Origin: Tidjanibacter massiliensis
GTDB lineage: Bacteria > Bacteroidota > Bacteroidia > Bacteroidales > Rikenellaceae
Direction: 5' to 3'
Assembly: GCF_900104605.1 (NCBI RefSeq)
Contig: NZ_LT629960.1
Location: 1,116,001 to 1,180,000, forward strand
DNA length: 64,000 bases
Shown here: piece after piece, positions 52,274-60,545 of the stretch
Numbering within the stretch: position 1 is the stretch's first letter
Layout of the letters: every line of letters begins with the position of its first letter
Position numbers and translations under genes: made by a program
The notes under the pieces: model-generated
What the model was told of the DNA's origin: nothing
What the model saw: the letters and a program-made list of their open reading frames with translations, nothing else
Databases searched by the model: none

Positions 52274-53374
52274 ATGAAAAGACCTTACAACATACGCGCA
52301 ACGATACGCACGGCCGCAGCGGTATTGCTGCTGTGCGCTCCGGCAAAGGCCATGGCACAGGAGGCCAAACCGTTCACCCCGAAACTTTTCGGGGTACTGA
52401 AAACCCGCTTCGAAACCGATACGCAGACGGGCGACCTGCGGTTCAACATCAACAACGCACGCCTCGGCGTGAAAGGAGAGGCTGGCGGTACGGCAGGACT
52501 CTTCCGCTATCAGTTCCAGGCCGACCTCAACTCCGAAGGAAAGCTGAGTATCCTCGACACCTACGTAGCGTTCGCCTCCGGAGCCTTCGAGGTCTCGCTC
52601 GGTCAGCAGCTTTACCACTTCGGTACGGAACTGAGCCGTGGCCCCGGAAAGAACTACTTTGCGAGCAGCTCTTTCCTCACCACCTACGTAGGCAGTTACT
52701 ATACGGAACGGAACGACAAAATCTCCGCTGCGGCAGGTAACCTCGGCGCGCGGGACATCGGCATCCTGTTCACGCACAAAGGAACGGAGCAGTTTCCGGT
52801 AGGCATCCTCGCCGGTCTTGTCAATGGCTACGGCATCAACAACATGGCATGGCACCGGAACGTAAACTTCGTCGCACGGCTGTGGATAGACCCGGGCCAG
52901 ATAGTGGACGGTTTCGGTATCGCGGGAAACTACTACACGGGCAAAACGCCGCTCGGGAACGACATCACGATGGCGGGCGGGGAACTCCGCTACATGAAAG
53001 AGCGATGGATAATAGAGGGCGAATACGCCAGCCGCTGGCTGGGAACCGCCAGCGGCACCGACCGGCTGGACCTGGCGGCCGTTCACGCCATCTACCGCCA
53101 ACCCGTCCGGCAATGGGGCCCCGTGAAATTCATCGCTCCGATGATACGCTGGGACTACGGCCGCAACATCGCCCTGCTCGACCAATCCGACATCCTGCAC
53201 CTGAACGCCCAGCGAATAACGGGCGGCCTCACGATAGGATTTGCAAAAAAGTTGTTGCAGTGTGAACTGAGGCTCAACTACGAACACTATCTCATCGACC
53301 GACGGCCGGCCGCGATAGAGGCCAACCCCGCTTTCCACAACAAGTTCATCGCCGAATTCTTCCTCGCCTTCTAA
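52274..53374 (+). CDS. Porin of the phosphate-selective O/P type
   Basis: A 366-residue outer-membrane protein. The ATG at 52274 starts a signal peptide ending AMAQ. The barrel begins FTPKLFGVLKTRFETDTQTGDLRFNINNARLGVKGEAGG, followed by FQADLNSEGKLSILDTYVAF and LGQQLYHFGTELSRGPGKNYF. This is the usual layout of porin O/P proteins. It ends in a terminal Phe (FFLAF). The transported solute cannot be predicted. The gene is alone, 184 bases before a tRNA. Confidence 0.85.
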   Translation: MKRPYNIRATIRTAAAVLLLCAPAKAMAQEAKPFTPKLFGVLKTRFETDTQTGDLRFNINNARLGVKGEAGGTAGLFRYQFQADLNSEGKLSILDTYVAFASGAFEVSLGQQLYHFGTELSRGPGKNYFASSSFLTTYVGSYYTERNDKISAAAGNLGARDIGILFTHKGTEQFPVGILAGLVNGYGINNMAWHRNVNFVARLWIDPGQIVDGFGIAGNYYTGKTPLGNDITMAGGELRYMKERWIIEGEYASRWLGTASGTDRLDLAAVHAIYRQPVRQWGPVKFIAPMIRWDYGRNIALLDQSDILHLNAQRITGGLTIGFAKKLLQCELRLNYEHYLIDRRPAAIEANPAFHNKFIAEFFLAF

Positions 53375-53558
53375 TCAATGCGGCCACTGCCGCGTATGAG
53401 CGGAGATACGCTCCGCCGCAAGGCAAGACTTCCGCTGCCGCAGCGCAATCTCTGCCAAACGCCGCACGACCCGAAGAAATAAGGCACGGAAGAACGAGAA
53501 AAAAAGCACGGCATATTTGCAGGAAACAAAATATTCACTACTTTTGTCCTGCTTTTAC

Positions 53559-53632
53559 GGCGAGTTAGCTCAGCTGGTTAGAGCGCATGATTCATAATCA
53601 TGAGGTCCCGAGTTCAAGTCTCGGACTCGCTA
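53559..53632 (+). tRNA. tRNA with CAT anticodon (Met, elongator-like)
   Basis: A 74-base cloverleaf with acceptor stem GGCGAGT/ACTCGCT (first pair G-U) and D-loop AGCTGGTTAGA. The anticodon stem CATGA/TCATG encloses loop TTCATAA, anticodon CAT (53593-53595). The T-arm is CCGAG-TTCAAGT-CTCGG. It lacks the initiator's three G-C pairs in the anticodon stem. It could be elongator Met or a lysidine-modified Ile tRNA; sequence alone does not settle this. Confidence 0.93.
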
Positions 53633-53636
53633 CGAA

Positions 53637-53670
53637 ACGACGGACAATACCGTAAGGTATTGTCCGTCGT
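53637..53670 (+). terminator. Terminator after the CAT-anticodon tRNA
   Basis: ACGACGGACAATACC pairs perfectly with its complement around GTAA and is followed by GTTTA. Confidence 0.85.
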
Positions 53671-53805
53671 GTTTATGCTGCACAGGATGGATTTGTCCTC
53701 TCCGCACCGGATTTACCTACAAGAAATGCATAGGGTCGGGAAAGACATCCCGTCCTTTCTGGACAATACGAAGCAAACAGAAAACGCGAAAAAAGACAAC
53801 AGACC

Positions 53806-54588
53806 TCAACGACCGGCACCGCCGGCGGAGGCGGCATCATCTATCCGTTTCGTCAGTTCGTCCATTCTTCGCTCCAGTTCCGACAGCCGTTCGCCGATAT
53901 TCCCGCCGCCGCTTCCATAGGAGACCAGTGTGAACTTAACGTCCCAAACACCGCACAGGTCAGCGCGTTTCACGACTATATCCGGGAACTGCCGCCGGTC
54001 GGGACTGCCCGCGACAAGAAGCAGCTTCTCCGGGAAATTTTTATCGGCAATTACCCTCCGCACCATGAGTCCGCCGCTTCGAAGGGCAAAAACATACGGT
54101 GTAAGACCGTCGGTATCCACCGCACCGAAATCAACAATACGTTTACCGACCAGCACATCGCCGCTACGGAATTCGTCGGGCATTGCACCGTCCGCCACAC
54201 AGGCAATACATTCGCCGTCCGAGGAGAGCACCGCAGGCATGCCGCCGCTCCGCAACCCTGCGCCGTCACCTACCGGACAGCTCCCTCCTGTCATGCCGAC
54301 AGGCAACATGGAAGCGACGGGGACATCGTAAGCCCCTTCCACATCGCTCGCAACAGAAACATTTCCAATACGATGCCCGTACACAGAAGCATTTCCCGTT
54401 ACCAGCCAGTTGAAATCCAATCCGGCGCACTTTTCGAAAACCAAATCGTAATCGATGGAATTACGGCTGTACCAATTGGAAACGGTCTGAGGACTCACCC
54501 CGAGAAACGAAGCGAGTTCGGTCTTGTTCCTAAGGCCGTAATGCGACATTATCCGATTAAGAATTTCCGATTTAAGCACTGCAAACAA
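53806..54588 (-). CDS. CI/LexA-type regulator with inactive-looking S24 domain
   Basis: A 260-residue regulator. The N-terminal HTH is of the phage CI type (ILNRIMSHYGLRNKTELASFLGVSPQTVSNWYSRNSIDYDLVFEKC). The S24-like domain runs about 105-225, but where the family has GDSM it reads VADGAMPDEFRSGDVLVGKR, so the catalytic Ser is replaced by Ala. VRRVIADK supplies basic residues near the Lys position. The C-terminus (230-255) is a short coiled coil (LSELERRMDELTKRI). If the reading is right it cannot self-cleave and may act as a stable repressor. It stands alone. Confidence 0.8.
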   Translation of the reverse strand: MFAVLKSEILNRIMSHYGLRNKTELASFLGVSPQTVSNWYSRNSIDYDLVFEKCAGLDFNWLVTGNASVYGHRIGNVSVASDVEGAYDVPVASMLPVGMTGGSCPVGDGAGLRSGGMPAVLSSDGECIACVADGAMPDEFRSGDVLVGKRIVDFGAVDTDGLTPYVFALRSGGLMVRRVIADKNFPEKLLLVAGSPDRRQFPDIVVKRADLCGVWDVKFTLVSYGSGGGNIGERLSELERRMDELTKRIDDAASAGGAGR

Positions 54589-55354
54589 TACGTTTATTCG
54601 GGCATCAGCTATTAACAGCCAATTAACAGATTGTGAATGACTTTACCTTACACTACCGACAAAAATAGGAAAAAATTACATACCATAAAACGACTGGAAA
54701 ATTTCCTTTTCACAAATTCGTATACCGTTTTCCGGCACCGATAGCCGGACACTCCCCACCCCCGACCTGAAAGCGACGGCCGGGGCCCGGTCAACTCTTC
54801 CGCCCAGGACCGGAGGGACACTCTCTCCTCCGCATACCGCTTCTTCCGGCATACCTTCCCCTCGCCGTCATGCATACTCCGCCCCGACGGCAGAATGCCT
54901 GCCGTACCTTTTCTAAAACAAATCCATGAAAAACTCTCGCTTTCCATACGGCAGCATCGTGCCGTCAAAAGCCGGAACAAGCTATCTGCCGCCAGGTTCC
55001 GGAAATCACGGCATCGCACCGCGCTATCACTCTCACACTATAATAACGGACGATACGGAACGGAAATTTTGCGAAAGCTGCGGAATGCTCCGCCACCGAA
55101 GCGATACCCGGCACCGTCATCTTGCCTTACCGCTCTCGGCAGCAGCGGTTTCCCTGCAACGAAACGCCTGCAAACAGAGGCATGAATGCAGCCTGACATT
55201 CCGCAGCTCTCTGCGGGAGTGCTACTGAGAACCCGGTATGTGCGGAAACGCAACACCGAAGCCGACGGCCCGCCCCCGAAAGGCAGCGGATAATCCGCAA
55301 ACTCACGCGCGCCGGAGCAAAAGAAGAAAAACAAGAGGCACTCCAAAGACGCAA
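54589..55354. other. Gene-free region between the CI-like and nrdG genes
   Basis: 766 bases. The left end is AT-rich and should hold the regulator's promoter. The rest is GC-rich with open frames that do not look like proteins. I see no RNA gene or repeat in it. Confidence 0.45.
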
Positions 55355-55380
55355 AAACCGCGGCATTTCTGCCGCGGTTT
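55355..55380 (-). terminator. Terminator of nrdDG
   Basis: AAACCGCGGCA pairs with TGCCGCGGTTT around a 4-base loop, followed on the minus strand by TT. It lies 34 bases past the nrdG stop. Confidence 0.75.
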
Positions 55381-55414
55381 CGTCATCCGCCCGTTCCAAA
55401 ACCGGCACAAATCT

Positions 55415-56071
55415 TTACGCCTCCGGATAATCGGCGACCAGTCCGTCCGGCCCCGTATTCCGAAATTCATGGAACACATACCGACAGTCGGCGAACATTC
55501 TCCGCAGCGTCTCCCGTACCGGCGGGGTATGGATACCGGGCAGAAGCGTGGTACGCAGCTCGTACTCCGTGCCACCGCGCCGGAGAATCCCGATGGAGCG
55601 CAGAACGTTGTCCATCATCGCCTGCGACAGCGGCGTCACGGCTCCGTAATGTTCCGCGTCCGGAAAATGCTTGATATCCATCGCCACGAAATCCACCGCT
55701 CCGGAGGCAATCAGTTGCCGGAGCATTTCGGGATTGGTACCGTTCGTATCGAGCTTCACACGATAGCCCAACGCCTTCACCCTCTCCAGAAAAGCGGGGA
55801 GTCCGGCGTGCAGCGTAGGCTCGCCGCCCGTAACCACCACCCCATCAAGCCAGCCGCGGCGGCGTGCGAGATAGTCGAACACCTCGCTCTCCGCCACATC
55901 GGGCCGCTCCCGCATCAGCGCCGGCACCACCAGCGCCGGATTGTGACAATAGCCGCAGCGGAAGTTGCATCCCTTGGTAAAGACCACCGCCGACAGCACG
56001 CCGTCCCAATCCACGAGGCTCTGTTTCACCAGCCCCCCGATGCGTATGCGCTCCTTCTCCATACCGCTCAT
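55415..56071 (-). CDS. nrdG: Anaerobic ribonucleotide reductase activating protein
   Basis: A 218-residue radical-SAM activase. The ATG at 56071 overlaps the nrdD stop (ATGA), which decides the start. The 4Fe-4S motif is CNFRCGYC (Cys35, 39, 42), with GVVVTGGEPTLHAGLPAFLERVKALGYRVKLDTNG following. It generates the glycyl radical on NrdD using S-adenosylmethionine. It is somewhat longer than E. coli NrdG and resembles the pyruvate-formate-lyase-activase-like NrdG form. Confidence 0.93.
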   Translation of the reverse strand: MSGMEKERIRIGGLVKQSLVDWDGVLSAVVFTKGCNFRCGYCHNPALVVPALMRERPDVAESEVFDYLARRRGWLDGVVVTGGEPTLHAGLPAFLERVKALGYRVKLDTNGTNPEMLRQLIASGAVDFVAMDIKHFPDAEHYGAVTPLSQAMMDNVLRSIGILRRGGTEYELRTTLLPGIHTPPVRETLRRMFADCRYVFHEFRNTGPDGLVADYPEA

Positions 56072-58251
56072 ACCGCTTCGGACGCCGCAGGTTCCTTCCA
56101 GCAGCAGGAAGCCGGATGCGACACGCTCTCCTGCCCCGTAATCATCCGGTCGAAAAGCCGTCGGTCGCGAAACTCTTCGCGCTTGCCCTCGTTCCACTGG
56201 CTCACCGGACGCATGTAGCCCACGATGCGGCTGTAGACCTCGGCACTGCGTCCGCACTTGGGACAGGTAAAATGCTCGCCCGACAGATAGCCGTCCTGCG
56301 GGCAGACGCTGAACGAAGGCGAGATGGTGATGTAAGGGAGCCGGAATCCGCCCGTCACCTTACGCACGAGCCGTTTGGCCGATTCGGGCGACATCTCGTG
56401 TTCCCCGGTAAAGATATGGAGCACCGTACCGCCCGTATAAAGTGTCTGCAACGGGTCCTGTTTTGCAAGCACCTCATATATGTCGTCCGAGTACCCGACC
56501 GGAAGGTGCGTGGAGTTGGTATAGTAGGGCTTCGCCCCGCGCTCCGTCCGTGCCTGCTGGTTGGCGGTGATGATATCCGGATAACGTTGCGTATCGATAC
56601 GCGCGAACCGGTAGGCCGTACTCTCGGCCGGGGTAGCTTCGAGATTGTAGATATTGCCTGTCTCCTCCTGAAACTCCGCCATCACTTCGCGCATGAAGGT
56701 CATCACCTTGCGGCTGAAGGCACTCCCCTCCTCGGTGGCTATCGACACGCCGAGAAAATTCAGGCAGCATTCGTTCATGCCGTTGATGCCGATGGTGGAG
56801 AAATGGTTTTTCCAGAAGCAGCCGTAGCGGTCGTGCACCTGCCGCAGGTAGAATTTCGAATAGGGATAGAGTCCCTTCTCGGTATATCCCTCTATCACCT
56901 TGCGCTTCACTTCGAGACTGTCGCGGGCTATCTCCATCAGGTGACGGAGCCGCTGGAAAAAGAGCTCTTCCGAAGGGGCCTCGTAACCGAGACGCGGCAT
57001 ATTGATGGTCACCACACCGACCGAACCCGTCAGCGGATTGGCCGCGAAAAGCCCGCCGCCGCGTTTCATCAACTCGCGCTTGTCGAGCCGCAGGCGGCAG
57101 CACATGCTGCGCACGTCGTCGGGTTTCATATCGGAATTGACAAAATTGGAGAAATAGGGGATGCCGTACTTGGCCGTCATTTTCCAAATGCCGTCGTAGT
57201 CGGGATTCTCCCAGTCGAAATCGGGCGTTATGTTATAGGTAGGTATCGGGAAAGAGAAGAGACTTCCGGCCGCATCCCCTTCATACATCACCTCGGCGAA
57301 GGCCTTGTTCAGCAACATCATCTCCGGCTGGAAATCGCCGTAAACGGCATCTTCGAGCACGCGCCCGGCATGCACCACCCGTTCGTTCTTCAGGAAATCC
57401 GGTACCACGAGGTCCATGGTGATATTCGTGAACGGAGTCTGGAAACCCACCCTCGTCGGCACGTTCAGGTTGAAGAGGAACTCCTGCAGACACTGCTTCA
57501 CCTGCGCATAGTCGAGGTTGTCGTAACGTACATACGGCGCAAGGAAAGTATCGAAGTTCGAGAAAGCCTGCGCTCCGGCAGCTTCGCCCTGCATGGTATA
57601 GAAGAAATTCACGATTTGTCCGAGGGCGGTACGCAAATGGCGGGCGGGTGCGCTCTGCGCCTTACCTTCCACCCCCTTGAAGCCTACCAGAAGCAGGTCG
57701 CGCAGGTCCCAGCCCACGCAGTAAACACTCAGAAAGCCGAGGTCGTGAATGTGCAGCGCACCGGAACGATGGGCCTGGGCTATCTCTTCCGTATAGAGTT
57801 TGCCGAGCCAGTACTGCGAAGTGATGCTCGTCGATATGTGCTGGTTGAGCCCCTGGAGCGAATAGGAGGAGTTGGCGCTCTCCTTCACCCGCCAGTCGTC
57901 CAGTCCGAGATAATCGTCGATGACGTCGAGGTTCGAGAACAGCTCCTTGCTCTGTCTGATTTCCTCGTGCTTCTTGCGGTAGAGCATATAGGTCTTGAGC
58001 AGGTCGAAATCGCCGCTGCGGTAGATGGCTTTCTCCACCGCATCCTGCACCCGTTCCACATGCGGGATACGCTCCCCTCCGGCAGCGAGCTCCGCGATGA
58101 CCTCACCGGCCAGCCGGCGTGCCGCGGCACGGTCGGGACGGCCTGCGGCCCTCATGGCCTTGAAAATGGCCTGTTCGATTTTTTCCGGCCTGAATTCTGC
58201 AACGTCGCCGTTGCGCTTTACGATTTTCGTAAACTGAGTCTGTCCATTCAT
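56068..58251 (-). CDS. nrdD: Anaerobic ribonucleoside-triphosphate reductase (class III)
   Basis: A 727-residue glycyl-radical enzyme. The N-terminal ATP-cone (KIVKRNGDVAEFRPEKIEQAIFKAM) is the allosteric site. Catalytic-core segments include GMNECCLNFLGVSIATEEG and KPYYTNSTHLPVGYSDD. The C-terminal zinc site is CPQDGYLSGEHFTCPKCG, and the glycyl-radical motif is RIVGYMRPVSQWNEGK. It makes deoxyribonucleotides without oxygen or B12. It overlaps nrdG, and a cobalamin riboswitch lies about 110 bases upstream of its start. Confidence 0.97.
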   Translation of the reverse strand: MNGQTQFTKIVKRNGDVAEFRPEKIEQAIFKAMRAAGRPDRAAARRLAGEVIAELAAGGERIPHVERVQDAVEKAIYRSGDFDLLKTYMLYRKKHEEIRQSKELFSNLDVIDDYLGLDDWRVKESANSSYSLQGLNQHISTSITSQYWLGKLYTEEIAQAHRSGALHIHDLGFLSVYCVGWDLRDLLLVGFKGVEGKAQSAPARHLRTALGQIVNFFYTMQGEAAGAQAFSNFDTFLAPYVRYDNLDYAQVKQCLQEFLFNLNVPTRVGFQTPFTNITMDLVVPDFLKNERVVHAGRVLEDAVYGDFQPEMMLLNKAFAEVMYEGDAAGSLFSFPIPTYNITPDFDWENPDYDGIWKMTAKYGIPYFSNFVNSDMKPDDVRSMCCRLRLDKRELMKRGGGLFAANPLTGSVGVVTINMPRLGYEAPSEELFFQRLRHLMEIARDSLEVKRKVIEGYTEKGLYPYSKFYLRQVHDRYGCFWKNHFSTIGINGMNECCLNFLGVSIATEEGSAFSRKVMTFMREVMAEFQEETGNIYNLEATPAESTAYRFARIDTQRYPDIITANQQARTERGAKPYYTNSTHLPVGYSDDIYEVLAKQDPLQTLYTGGTVLHIFTGEHEMSPESAKRLVRKVTGGFRLPYITISPSFSVCPQDGYLSGEHFTCPKCGRSAEVYSRIVGYMRPVSQWNEGKREEFRDRRLFDRMITGQESVSHPASCCWKEPAASEAV

Positions 58252-58359
58252 CTTCTTAGATGTTAAGAGATTAGAAATGGTAACTCCGGGAAATTGAATA
58301 AGACGGCGGCATCCATACCCCCTGTCCGACAGCCTTTCGCCCGAAAGCTACGTTAATAC

Positions 58360-58600
58360 GGCACCGGGCAGGTCTTCTGGCTCGTTCCGGGTTTTGCGCC
58401 TTCCCGGCCCTTCGGGGCCAGTGGCAAAGGATGCTCACCCTTCGCACCTGCCGCATACCGGCTCTGCGGGACTCTCCCGCCAGCGGGCATACGGTGTGCA
58501 CGGAACTTACAGCTACGGGGATAGCTCCTGATTCTCACAGGATTCCCTTTTCATCCCCGGCCGCACCCGACGGGCGGCACGGGGAACCTGGTGTCGGGAA
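58360..58600 (-). ncRNA. Cobalamin (B12) riboswitch in the nrdD leader
   Basis: On the minus strand the conserved B12-riboswitch parts appear in order: GGGAATCCTGTGAGAATC, then CCCCGTAGCTGTAAG, the GCCACTGG stem with a GC-rich hairpin, GGGAAGGCG, and near the end GAGCCAGAAGACCTGCC. The element lies between 58600 and 58360, with nrdD starting at 58251. Such elements shut off B12-independent enzymes when adenosylcobalamin is plentiful. Here that would favour a B12-dependent class II reductase encoded elsewhere, which is an inference. Confidence 0.9.
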
Positions 58601-58758
58601 CAAAATTAGCCAATGCCGTTCCGAAAACCCCGCCTCGCCGGGGAAGTTTTCACATAGTTTTCAACAATCCGCCTCCGCTGGCAGACCGGACGCCGAAAAG
58701 CGTCCGGCTCCGCAGCAGCTTCGGACAGGCCTCGTTTTGGAAAACCCGCGGCAATCCC

Positions 58759-58766
58759 TATCTTTG
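58759..58766 (+). promoter_or_regulatory. -7 box of the zeta-like kinase gene
   Basis: TATCTTTG, an exact -7 consensus, 10 bases before the ATG at 58777. The transcript would be almost leaderless. Confidence 0.5.
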
Positions 58767-58776
58767 CTCCGACGAT

Positions 58777-59352
58777 ATGCCTCATCTCTACATCATAGCC
58801 GGATGCAACGGCGCGGGAAAAACCACCGCGTCCTACACCGTATTGCCGGAGATGCTCGGCTGTCGCGAATTCGTCAATGCCGACGAGATAGCCAGGGGAC
58901 TCTCGCCGTTCAACCCCGGCAGCGTGGCGATTGAAGCAGGCAGGCTGATGCTCCAGCGCATGGACGACCTGCTGTCGGAAGGCACCGATTTCGCGTTCGA
59001 GACCACGCTGGCCACCCGTTCTTACGTACGATTCATCGAACAGGCCCATGCCAAAGGCTACTTCGTGACGCTACTCTACTTCTGGCTGCCGACACCCCAA
59101 CAGGCCGTCGAACGCGTAGCCACCCGTGTCCGGGAAGGCGGACACGACATTCCCCGCGAAGTCATCTGCCGCCGCTACCGGATGGGACTCAAAAACCTGA
59201 CCGCCCTTTACGCCCCCATCTGCGACTACTGGGCCATTTACGACAACAGTTCGGCAGACACGCAGGTGAAGATGATTGCTTCGGGCGGCCTCTCGGCAAC
59301 ATTGACCGTCGAAGATACGTTATCCTATAAATCGATTGTAACTTATGAGTGA
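58777..59352 (+). CDS. Zeta-toxin-like P-loop kinase
   Basis: A 191-residue protein. The ATG at 58777 is placed just after the promoter box and directly before the P-loop strand. Walker A is GCNGAGKTT (residues 9-17), followed by VNADEIARGLSPFNP, the substrate-lid-like segment of zeta kinases, DFAFETTLATRSYVRFI, and a C-terminal arginine-rich REVICRRYRMGLKNL. Zeta toxins phosphorylate UDP-GlcNAc, but the chromosomal homologues of this size may do something else. The next small gene overlaps its end by 8 bases. Confidence 0.82.
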   Translation: MPHLYIIAGCNGAGKTTASYTVLPEMLGCREFVNADEIARGLSPFNPGSVAIEAGRLMLQRMDDLLSEGTDFAFETTLATRSYVRFIEQAHAKGYFVTLLYFWLPTPQQAVERVATRVREGGHDIPREVICRRYRMGLKNLTALYAPICDYWAIYDNSSADTQVKMIASGGLSATLTVEDTLSYKSIVTYE

Positions 59353-59503
59353 GGTCGAAATCAAACAAATGCAGAAAAAAATCGAGGCTGGCATCCAATT
59401 GGCCCGCAAACGTCTGATAGAGAAGACGAAAAAAGAGGACGGAACGTTGGTCGTCATCCGCGACGGCAAAGTGGTGCACATTCCCGCACGGGAGTTGCGG
59501 TAA
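59345..59503 (+). CDS. Small partner of the zeta-like kinase
   Basis: A 52-residue protein starting at ATG 59345, in an ATGAGTGA overlap with the kinase stop. The first half is a charged helix (SEVEIKQMQKKIEAGIQLAR). The second half ends in a small strand pattern (GTLVVIRDGKVVHIPARELR). Overlap and size fit an antitoxin or regulatory subunit, although classical epsilon antitoxins precede zeta and are larger. No family is recognised. Confidence 0.65.
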   Translation: MSEVEIKQMQKKIEAGIQLARKRLIEKTKKEDGTLVVIRDGKVVHIPARELR

Positions 59504-59522
59504 CCGTCCGCCGGAATACGGA

Positions 59523-59556
59523 AAAGCGCAGGACCGCATGGTCCTGCGCTTTTTGC
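59523..59556 (+). terminator. Intrinsic terminator of the kinase/partner operon
   Basis: AAAGCGCAGGACC pairs with GGTCCTGCGCTTT around GCAT, followed by TT. Confidence 0.88.
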
Positions 59557-60119
59557 ATCCCGCCCTCTTCGCAGTCGAATTCCTGCCGTCTCTGCAAATA
59601 CGCTCGCCAACCCGTATCTCATATCCTATAAAATCCTCTCGACACCCATATGCGATACGCAGCCACGCACCGTGGCCTTATCATCACACCAAAATACGCT
59701 TTACAGGCAAATATCGCAACAAAACAAGCCGTCGGCATAGCGTATCCGCGCACACTGCAAAAGAAATCCGGCATCCCTGCGCACTTCTCCGTTTCTGCTG
59801 TATAAAAGGCAATTAATGAACCTTTCCGACCCGGCCTGACAGTCTGTAGCCCGGCAGCACAATAACATAAAAAGCCCGATAAACACCACATAAAACCGTT
59901 CATTTCTACAATTACATGAACACTATTAACGCATTTATCGGCAAAATCATAATACGATACGCCACAAACACAAAACGAACAGTTCTTTTCACGTAAAACG
60001 AGATGCCAAATACGAAAAAAAACGGTAAAATCAGGACCATAATTCACTTATATAGTCCCAAAACGGAATTAAGAAAATTAACGACCCTCAAAAACGTTAA
60101 ATTTGATAATTAAACATTA
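59557..60119. other. Gene-free AT-rich region before the IbrAB-like cassette
   Basis: 563 bases that grow AT-rich to the right. A 142-codon minus-strand frame exists but is rich in Cys, Phe and Tyr without family resemblance. TAAATTTG (60098-60105) is a -7 box for the next operon. Confidence 0.45.
60098..60105 (+). promoter_or_regulatory. -7 box of the GNAT/DUF3440/ParB cassette
   Basis: TAAATTTG fits TAnnTTTG exactly, 14 to 23 bases before the two candidate ATGs. Confidence 0.5.
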
Positions 60120-60545
60120 ATGACGTTCATGAACATCGTAAAGTTAAACGGCGAAGATACCGAACTGTACCGGCGCGTAGCGCATCTGGTAATGAACCGG
60201 GAAGTCCTCGCGAGCAACAACAACTATCCGTTCAAGACATCCTCGGAACACATCTGGTTCGTCGCCTGCGACGACGAAGGCCGCACCCTCGGATTCATCC
60301 CCGTGGTGCTCAGAAACAGGAAGGCGACGATAAACAACTACTATGCCGCCGAAGACGACGAAGAGGTATTGTGCCTGATGCTGACACAACTGATACAAGA
60401 GTTCAAAAAAGACTTCGCTATCATATCCGTCACCCAGAACAAACACATCCAGGCCTTCAGGCGCTGCGGGTTTTCGGTAATGTTCGAATGGGAAAAATAC
60501 GTGAAAATGATATACAACGAAGATGACCAGAAAAAACGTTTATGA
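60120..60545 (+). CDS. GNAT-like acetyltransferase domain protein
   Basis: A 141-residue cytoplasmic protein (an ATG three codons later, 60129, is equally likely). It has the layout of a short GNAT fold: SEHIWFVACDDEGRTLGFIPVVLRNRKATINNYYA as the central sheet and NKHIQAFRRCGFSVMFEWEKYVKM as the last helix and strand. The RxxGxA loop is not well kept. Its end overlaps the DUF3440 gene by 23 bases. It may modify a protein or nucleobase together with the two downstream proteins; this is inference. Confidence 0.6.
   Translation: MTFMNIVKLNGEDTELYRRVAHLVMNREVLASNNNYPFKTSSEHIWFVACDDEGRTLGFIPVVLRNRKATINNYYAAEDDEEVLCLMLTQLIQEFKKDFAIISVTQNKHIQAFRRCGFSVMFEWEKYVKMIYNEDDQKKRL

Noticed and set aside
54648-55019. 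A 123-codon minus-strand frame upstream of the CI-like regulator
   Set aside because: Arg/Ser/Cys-rich and not protein-like.
56116-58266. A 716-codon plus-strand frame opposite nrdD
   Set aside because: NrdD on the other strand is unmistakable. The opposite frame arises from GC-rich codon use.
59619-60047. A 142-codon minus-strand frame before the IbrAB-like cassette
   Set aside because: Cys-, Phe- and Tyr-rich composition, no start context and no family match.
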